Assembly: GCA_964386865.1 (NCBI GenBank)
Contig: CAYLUN010000030.1
Coordinates: forward strand, 1 to 55,767
Length of the DNA stretch: 55,767 nucleotides
From: CAYLUN01 sp964386865
GTDB taxonomy: Bacteria; Verrucomicrobiota; Kiritimatiellia; RFP12; UBA1067
Reading direction: 5' to 3'
Of the stretch, positions 51,007 to 55,767 are shown piece by piece (within the stretch, counting starts at the first letter, position 1; each line of letters opens with the position of its first letter). The notes beneath the pieces were generated by a model. The model ran no database searches and was not told the DNA's origin. It saw only the letters and a list, made by a program, of their open reading frames with translations. The translations under genes and the position numbers were made by a program.

Positions 51007-51072
51007 GTTAGGCTAATAGGCTGTTAGGTTGGGCATCTCCCAGCCAAATAGTCTAACAGCCCACAGCCTAAC
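51007..51072. terminator. Bidirectional terminator-like hairpin of GGCTGTTAG words
   Basis: GTTAGGCT...GGCTGTTAG (51007-51027) pairs with CTAACAGCC...AGCCTAAC (51053-51072). The inner GGTTGGG/CCCAGCC extends the stem to a 5-nt loop. It lies between the convergent metF and flippase genes and overlaps the stop codon of the latter. Confidence 0.6.
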
Positions 51073-52006
51073 AACCGCTCTTCTTTCGCCTCGCGAGGAG
51101 GAACGGGAGCACGCCGAGCGTGTTCACGAGCACGACCATCAGGTGCCCGGCGAGGCTCAGCGTCACGAGGTGCGTGTTGTCGATCGCCATCGGGCCGGAG
51201 ATTCCCTGCGCGACCATCTCGCGCAAGCCCAGCCCGCCGATCGAGACCGGCAGCGCGGAGACGATGCCGAACAGCGGGATCACATACCAGACGCAGAAGG
51301 TCGGAATCTTCAGGCCGAGCGCGAGGATCACGAAGACGTTGTGCCACGTCTTGAAGAACTGCGAGCAGAGGGCCGCGAGCAGCGTCGGAAAGAGCAGGCG
51401 CGGCGTGGCCGCCAGCTCAAACACGGGCTCAGCCAGTGCCGCAACCTTGCCGCGCAAGCCGGCGGCGGGCCAGCGGCGCACGCCGTCGCGCAGGCGCCGA
51501 GCCGAGGCCAGCACAGCGATCAGAAGCGCAGCCAGCAGCACCAGAAACGCGGCGGCAAACAGCGGCCGCCCGAGCTGGATCAGCAGCGTGAAAAAGCCGA
51601 TGCAGAGCAGCATGCCGAGGTTGATCACGCGGTCGAGCAGCAGGCTCGTCACCACGAAGCCCGTCTGGCCTTGGTCACGCGCGACGATGTAGCCCTTCAC
51701 CACGTCCCCTCCGACGTTCGACGGCAGGAAGCTGTTGAAGAACATGCCGCTCCAGTGGCAGGCCGCGACGTCCCGGTAGGTGAGGCCGGGCAGGCGCGTG
51801 CGCAGGACGCAGAACCACGAGGCTGCGCCTGCGAAGCCGCCGCCGACGATGATTGCGCCGGACACCGCGAGCAGGCCGTAGTTGGCCGTGCGCAGGCTCT
51901 CCATCAGCGTGTCGAATTTGATCAGCTTGAGCGCCACGGCCAGCAGGCTCAGGGTTACCGCGACCTTGAGGGCGCTCACGATTCGTCTGCGCGTTTTCGG
52001 CGTCAT
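51068..52006 (-). CDS. LPG-synthase-TM/UPF0104 family integral membrane flippase-like protein
   Basis: 312 aa with about eight membrane segments, for example VALKLIKFDTLMESLR after a first helix, TSLLLDRVINLGMLLCIGFF and FLVLLAALLIAVLA. Family motifs are MFFNSFLPSNVGGDVVKGY and ALPVSIGGLGLREMVAQG. The family includes lipid-linked saccharide flippases and the MprF membrane domain. The ATG at 52006 overlaps the methyltransferase stop (ATGA), so both are translated together. A longer upstream frame has only shadow sequence. Glycolipid export or modification is a reasonable guess. Confidence 0.88.
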   Translation of the reverse strand: MTPKTRRRIVSALKVAVTLSLLAVALKLIKFDTLMESLRTANYGLLAVSGAIIVGGGFAGAASWFCVLRTRLPGLTYRDVAACHWSGMFFNSFLPSNVGGDVVKGYIVARDQGQTGFVVTSLLLDRVINLGMLLCIGFFTLLIQLGRPLFAAAFLVLLAALLIAVLASARRLRDGVRRWPAAGLRGKVAALAEPVFELAATPRLLFPTLLAALCSQFFKTWHNVFVILALGLKIPTFCVWYVIPLFGIVSALPVSIGGLGLREMVAQGISGPMAIDNTHLVTLSLAGHLMVVLVNTLGVLPFLLARRKKSGC

Positions 52007-52905
52007 GCGGTCTCCTTGCGCCGCAGCACATAGGTCACGGCCGTGCAGCGGGCCGGGTTCGCGAGGCTGACGGCGAGCGAAATCGCCGCCGCCCACAGCC
52101 CGCGCAGCCACGAGCGGTCCTCGCGCTCCTTCTCGGTCAGCAGCGGGATATAGATCGGGTCGAAGAGCAGCGGGCGCAGGGCCGTCACCGCGAAGCCATG
52201 CTTGGCAGCGAGGCGGCGCATGGTGTCGGGCGCGAAGTGGAACAGGTGGCGCGGCGTGTCGTACGCCGCCCAGCGCTCGCGGTAGAAGCCCGCGTCGTAG
52301 CAGGTGTAGTTCGGCACGCCGATCAGCACGGCGCCGCCCGGCGCGAGCAGGCGGTCCAGCTCGCGGAAGCTGCGGTTCACGTCGTGCGCGTGCTCGAGCA
52401 CATGCCAGAGCGTGATGAGGTCATAGCCTTTGTCCGGCAGGCCCGCCTGCGCCGGCACGTCCACCACCGGCACGCCGAAGCGCGCCTGCGCCGACTCGCG
52501 GGCCGCCGCGTACGGCTCGACGCCCTGCACCTGCCAGCCCGCCTCCTTCATGATGCCCGCGAACTCGCCGGTGCCGCAGCCGATGTCCAGCAGCCGCCCG
52601 GACGCGCGGCCGGTGAGCCGCGCCACCAGGTTGCGCTTGGCCCGCAGCATCACGCGCCGCGCCACGTGGTAGCCCTTGTTGATCAGGCCCTTGGTGGTGT
52701 TGCTCACCGGCACGTAGTCGTCGCTCGCGTAGAAGACGCCGATCTCCTCCTGCGGCGGATACGGGTTGGTGAAGCGGAAGCCGCACGCGTCGCAGGCGCA
52801 GACCGTAAACGAGCCGCGGTGCGTCAGCCGGTCCTGGCAAACCCAGAGGTCGCTCAAGCGTTCGCCGCCGCACACGGGGCACTGGCTGTCGGAGAGAAGT
52901 TTCAT
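52003..52905 (-). CDS. Zinc-ribbon class I SAM-dependent methyltransferase
   Basis: The N terminus has two CxxC pairs (CPVCGG and CDACGF), a zinc ribbon common in sugar or polyketide methyltransferases. RLLDIGCGTGEFAGIMKEAG is SAM motif I, and LITLWHVLEHAHDV then LDRLLAPGGAVLIGVPN are later motifs of the Methyltransf_23 type. The C terminus includes hydrophobic helices. It likely modifies a cell-surface glycan or lipid precursor. It is coupled by ATGA to the flippase-like gene. Confidence 0.88.
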   Translation of the reverse strand: MKLLSDSQCPVCGGERLSDLWVCQDRLTHRGSFTVCACDACGFRFTNPYPPQEEIGVFYASDDYVPVSNTTKGLINKGYHVARRVMLRAKRNLVARLTGRASGRLLDIGCGTGEFAGIMKEAGWQVQGVEPYAAARESAQARFGVPVVDVPAQAGLPDKGYDLITLWHVLEHAHDVNRSFRELDRLLAPGGAVLIGVPNYTCYDAGFYRERWAAYDTPRHLFHFAPDTMRRLAAKHGFAVTALRPLLFDPIYIPLLTEKEREDRSWLRGLWAAAISLAVSLANPARCTAVTYVLRRKETA

Positions 52906-52921
52906 AGGAAGTGGTTGGAGA

Positions 52922-52946
52922 GGTTCAACGGTTCACGGTTGACAGG
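52922..52946. repeat. Degenerate GGTTCAC word repeat
   Basis: GGTTCAAC-GGTTCAC-GGTTGACAGG, three degenerate tandem words between two - strand genes. Similar in style to the word-built sequences at 49954 and 51007. Confidence 0.35.
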
Positions 52947-52964
52947 CACGCGCGTTTCCACACC

Positions 52965-55767
52965 TTAGTCGAAGGTAATTCTGTACGCGAACGAGTTGCC
53001 GTCGCAGAAGAGGCGCAGGAGGCCTCCGTCTTGAATCCAGTCCGGATTTCGCGCCGCGGCAAGGATCGGATCAACCGCCTCGACGCGCCTGACCTTCGCC
53101 CGCTTCGCGCCCAGTTCGGCGAGCCGGATCTCCGCGCGGAAGGGGTTGCTGCCGGGCAGCGGCACCAGCTCCCACACCTTGCGGTTCTCCTGCAGCAAGC
53201 GGAACGCGCCGTCGGTGACGACCGGGCCGAAGTCCAGCATCTTCTTGCCCACGTTCAGGCCCAGCGCCTTCTCGTCATCGCACACGTCTTCGGGGATGAA
53301 GCGTCCGTCCGTGAACGCGCTGCCGCTCTTCTCGACCTTCAGCACGCCGCCGCAGATGCGAGAGCCGCCGTCCGAGGGGCCGCGGATCGGCAGGCGCTCG
53401 CCCGAGCCGGGACGATAGAGGCCGTAGCGGAGCTTGTACTCGCCGGCCGGGAGGTTGGGCGGAATGGTGATGCGGGCCTCGACCTCGAACGAGCCCGGCT
53501 TGGCGAGCAGCTTGAGGTCGAACGGCGAGGCGGTCTGAAAGGCGATGCGCTCGCTGCCGCCGCCTTTCACCGCGTCGCTGCACACGTGGACGAACGGCGC
53601 GTAGCCCGTGATGGAGGGGTCGAGCACGCTCCAGGAGTAGACCACCGCGAACGTGCCGTTGCCGAGGTACTTGCCCTCTTTGACAGACGACGCCGCCATC
53701 ATCCGGCGCAGCGGGTTGTGAACCGGCCGCGCGTCGGCGAAGAGAGCCTTCTCCGACTGCGCAAACGCCGCCCGCTGCCCGTCGATCAGGACCACGCCGG
53801 CCTGCGCGTCGGGCGTGCTCACGTAAAAGCCGTACTCGGGCAGGACGTGGCCGCCCGCCACCTCCCAGAGCAGGTTCGTGCCGCGGTTGGCCCACACCTG
53901 GCCGCCGCCGCTGAAGGTCGTGTGCTGCTGCTGCACGGTCGCGCCGAACCCGTGGGTCTCGAAGCTCTTGCGGGACAGCGCGTCGCACACGTCGTGCAGC
54001 AGCCAGTAGGTCATGACCGCCCGCCGCGAGAAAGGCCCGTCGCACATCGGGTTGCGGCCGCCGAGCACGGTGTTCGACAGGTAGTCGTCGCTGCCGTAGC
54101 CGTGGCCCGCATTGCCGCCGTGGTCGTCCCAGTCGTCGGCGCTGTAGCGGGGCCCGAGGCCGCCCGCGAGCAGAACCATCTTGCCGTGCGTCGCCATGTC
54201 GTGCCACGGCGTGCGGTCGGCGTTGCTGAAGGTCTTCATCCAGCGGGCGGCCGGGAAGTGGTCCGCCTCGCCCGCGTCGAGCGAGCCGATCAGCGCGTCG
54301 GTGCCCGCCTCGCTGATCATGGGCGAGCCCTTCTTGAGGATCGAGCGGCAGGTGTCGAACGCGTCGCGCCACTCCTTGGCGGTGCGCGTGCGGGGGTAGA
54401 AGGTTCCCGCGCGGTCGTAGTAGTCGAACGGCGAGATCGCGGTGAACACGTCGATGAAGAGGCTGTCCGGCTGGAAGCCGTCGCGCATCAGCTCCATGTT
54501 GGGCTCCAGCCACGGCCGGAAGCCGTGCGGCAGCCAGCGGTAGCTCTGGGCGCGGCGGCCCTTGTTGTACCAGGCGCGCACCGGCAGGCCGCCCTCGCTG
54601 AACACGACCTGGTCGTAGCTGTAACGGATGGCGTCGGGATAAAAGTCGATGTAGTTGTCGTGAGGGCAGAAGAGCATGCCCGCCTTCGCGGCCGCCGCGC
54701 GCAGGGCGAGGAACGGCTCGAGCCCGCCCGCGGGCGGATAGATCTCGGGCAGGCGGTAGTCGTAGCCCCAGCGCTGCCACACGTGCTTCACGAAGACCGC
54801 GTGCGTCACGCCGTAGCGGGCGGCCTCCGCGAGTCCCGCCGCAGCCTCGCCGTAGTCGCCGCCCCACTGGTCGAGGCACATGCGGCCGAGCAGCGCGTCC
54901 ACGCCCGGCCCCTTTTCGAAGCCGCTCAGGTCGCGGTAGGCGCGGGCCGCGTCGAACGCGCCCTTCGCCGACGGGACAAACAGGAAGCTGGCGTCGTGCT
55001 GGGTTTCGAGCGCGAAGCGCCGTGTCTCGGGCGCGTAGGTCAGGCGGTCCGGAAAGATGTCGCAGGCCTGCACGAGGCTCAGGCCGTTGGGGTAGTCTGC
55101 GCCGACGTGGCGCGTGCTGAGGATGAAGCCGCCGCCGTGGAGGTCGAACGCGCCGGGGTTTTCGACGACGTTGCCGAAGCCCGCGTAGGCTCGCCACACC
55201 GGCTCGCTGCCGGCGCCGAGGCCCAGGCGCGTGAAGCGCGGCGCGCCCCGCGCGTCGCGCGTCGCGCCGGGCATGTCCCACGCGAGGCGCAGCCCCCCGC
55301 CGTCCGCCCAGAGCTTCGCCCGCGCGGCCAGCTCCTGCGCGCGCCCGTCGGCGTCCGTCCGCGCCACGTGGTGCGTCACGGTCCACGCGCCGCCGTCGGC
55401 CCCGGTCTCCACGCGCAGCACCGGCTGGCCGTTCTCGACGCCGCCCGCTGCGGCGCGGTCGATGTCGCAGGCGAAGCCGCGGTAGGTCAGCGCCCGCTTG
55501 CCGTCCGAGAAGGCGAGTACGGCGTCGGTCAAGCCCTGCTCACCGAGCACCACGGCCGCGCCGAAGCGCTGGCCGCCGACCTCCAGGCGGAAGATGCCCG
55601 TGTCGCGCTTCGGCCGCTTGGACACGGCCAGGCTGGCGCGTGCCGCCGCCTCCTGCTCGCGGGCTCGCCACTGCTCCTCGGTCGTAAGCGCGGGCAGCGC
55701 GCCGACGGCGAGCACGGGGTCGCCCCAGTAGCACTGGTCGCAGGTGGTATTATTCTTGGGGCCGGGG
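52965..55767 (-). CDS. Large glycosidase-like protein of unknown family, 5' end outside window
   Basis: The frame stays open to the window end (upstream residues read NNTTCDQCYWGDPV), so the N terminus is missing and the GTG at 55715 is not the true start. A beta-rich N-terminal part (~1-270) is followed by a barrel-like region. That region contains MCLDQWGGDYGEAAAGLAEA, HAVFVKHVWQRWGYDYRLPE, MLFCPHDNYIDFYPDAIRY, SLFIDVFTAISPFDYYD and MISEAGTDALIGSLDAGEAD. A beta-sandwich tail ends NSFAYRITFD. The barrel wording (LFIDVF, ISEAGTDA) resembles GH101- or DUF5696-like enzymes, which is only a guess. Candidate acids are the Asp of FIDVF and the Glu of ISEAG. Confidence 0.6.
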   Translation of the reverse strand, partial: PGPKNNTTCDQCYWGDPVLAVGALPALTTEEQWRAREQEAAARASLAVSKRPKRDTGIFRLEVGGQRFGAAVVLGEQGLTDAVLAFSDGKRALTYRGFACDIDRAAAGGVENGQPVLRVETGADGGAWTVTHHVARTDADGRAQELAARAKLWADGGGLRLAWDMPGATRDARGAPRFTRLGLGAGSEPVWRAYAGFGNVVENPGAFDLHGGGFILSTRHVGADYPNGLSLVQACDIFPDRLTYAPETRRFALETQHDASFLFVPSAKGAFDAARAYRDLSGFEKGPGVDALLGRMCLDQWGGDYGEAAAGLAEAARYGVTHAVFVKHVWQRWGYDYRLPEIYPPAGGLEPFLALRAAAAKAGMLFCPHDNYIDFYPDAIRYSYDQVVFSEGGLPVRAWYNKGRRAQSYRWLPHGFRPWLEPNMELMRDGFQPDSLFIDVFTAISPFDYYDRAGTFYPRTRTAKEWRDAFDTCRSILKKGSPMISEAGTDALIGSLDAGEADHFPAARWMKTFSNADRTPWHDMATHGKMVLLAGGLGPRYSADDWDDHGGNAGHGYGSDDYLSNTVLGGRNPMCDGPFSRRAVMTYWLLHDVCDALSRKSFETHGFGATVQQQHTTFSGGGQVWANRGTNLLWEVAGGHVLPEYGFYVSTPDAQAGVVLIDGQRAAFAQSEKALFADARPVHNPLRRMMAASSVKEGKYLGNGTFAVVYSWSVLDPSITGYAPFVHVCSDAVKGGGSERIAFQTASPFDLKLLAKPGSFEVEARITIPPNLPAGEYKLRYGLYRPGSGERLPIRGPSDGGSRICGGVLKVEKSGSAFTDGRFIPEDVCDDEKALGLNVGKKMLDFGPVVTDGAFRLLQENRKVWELVPLPGSNPFRAEIRLAELGAKRAKVRRVEAVDPILAAARNPDWIQDGGLLRLFCDGNSFAYRITFD

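Noticed and set aside
52965..55386. Arg/Ala-rich 703-codon frame on the - strand
   Set aside because: It is a frame-shifted shadow of the large glycosidase-like gene; the other frame has clear motifs.

Overview
The window is GC-rich, densely coded chromosomal DNA that most resembles a polysaccharide-degrading bacterium of the PVC superphylum (Kiritimatiellota, Verrucomicrobiota or Lentisphaerota). This placement is an inference. It rests on the run of secreted glycoside hydrolases and DUF enzymes without SusC/SusD, a DUF6288/HEAT protein, DUF4038 and DUF4832 enzymes, a 1421-aa fused GH13-GH133 debranching enzyme, reuse of one signal-peptide sequence, and families of intergenic hairpin repeats. 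No rRNA, tRNA, CRISPR array, transposase or phage gene was seen.

Region 1 (1-28423, all + strand) is a long colinear run of extracytoplasmic carbohydrate enzymes. In order: DUF6288/HEAT protein (cut by the window edge), SGNH-like protein, GH26 mannanase with an F5/8C domain, beta-propeller protein, a sulfatase fused to a GH42-like glycosidase, DUF5060-DUF4038 (apiosidase-like) enzyme, clan GH-A lipoprotein, exported enolase-superfamily enzyme, DUF4832 protein, beta-helix protein, sialate O-acetylesterase-like esterase, GH97, Ntn-type C45-like hydrolase, GH2, calcineurin-type phosphoesterase, and LamG plus agarase-like GH. Gaps are mostly 0-50 bp, and many stop/start pairs overlap as ATGA, so one or two long translationally coupled transcripts are likely.

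Region 2 (28424-41802) alternates genes with repeat-rich intergenic DNA. It holds a nitroreductase remnant, a GH98-like gene with its own predicted promoter and palindromic operator, a coupled GNAT / double-FAD-HEAT / double-VOC operon, an SGNH hydrolase (- strand), a possible 27-aa lipopeptide, a second GH98 gene flanked by related repeats, and a small membrane-anchored conserved protein.

Region 3 (41892-49945, - strand) encodes GH16 laminarinase, GH92 alpha-mannosidase, D-Tyr-tRNA deacylase (dtd) and the glycogen debranching enzyme. Region 4 has metF (+), then convergently (-) a flippase-like membrane protein coupled to a methyltransferase, and a large secreted protein cut by the window end.

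Together the genes describe extracellular breakdown of varied plant or algal glycans (mannan, laminarin, sulfated galactan-like and O-acetylated or branched sugars), next to a few housekeeping genes (dtd, metF, glycogen turnover). The most unusual items are the sulfatase-glycosidase fusion, a GH2 with Gln in place of the acid/base Glu, the repeat-flanked GH98 cassette, and the secreted double-FAD/double-VOC operon.
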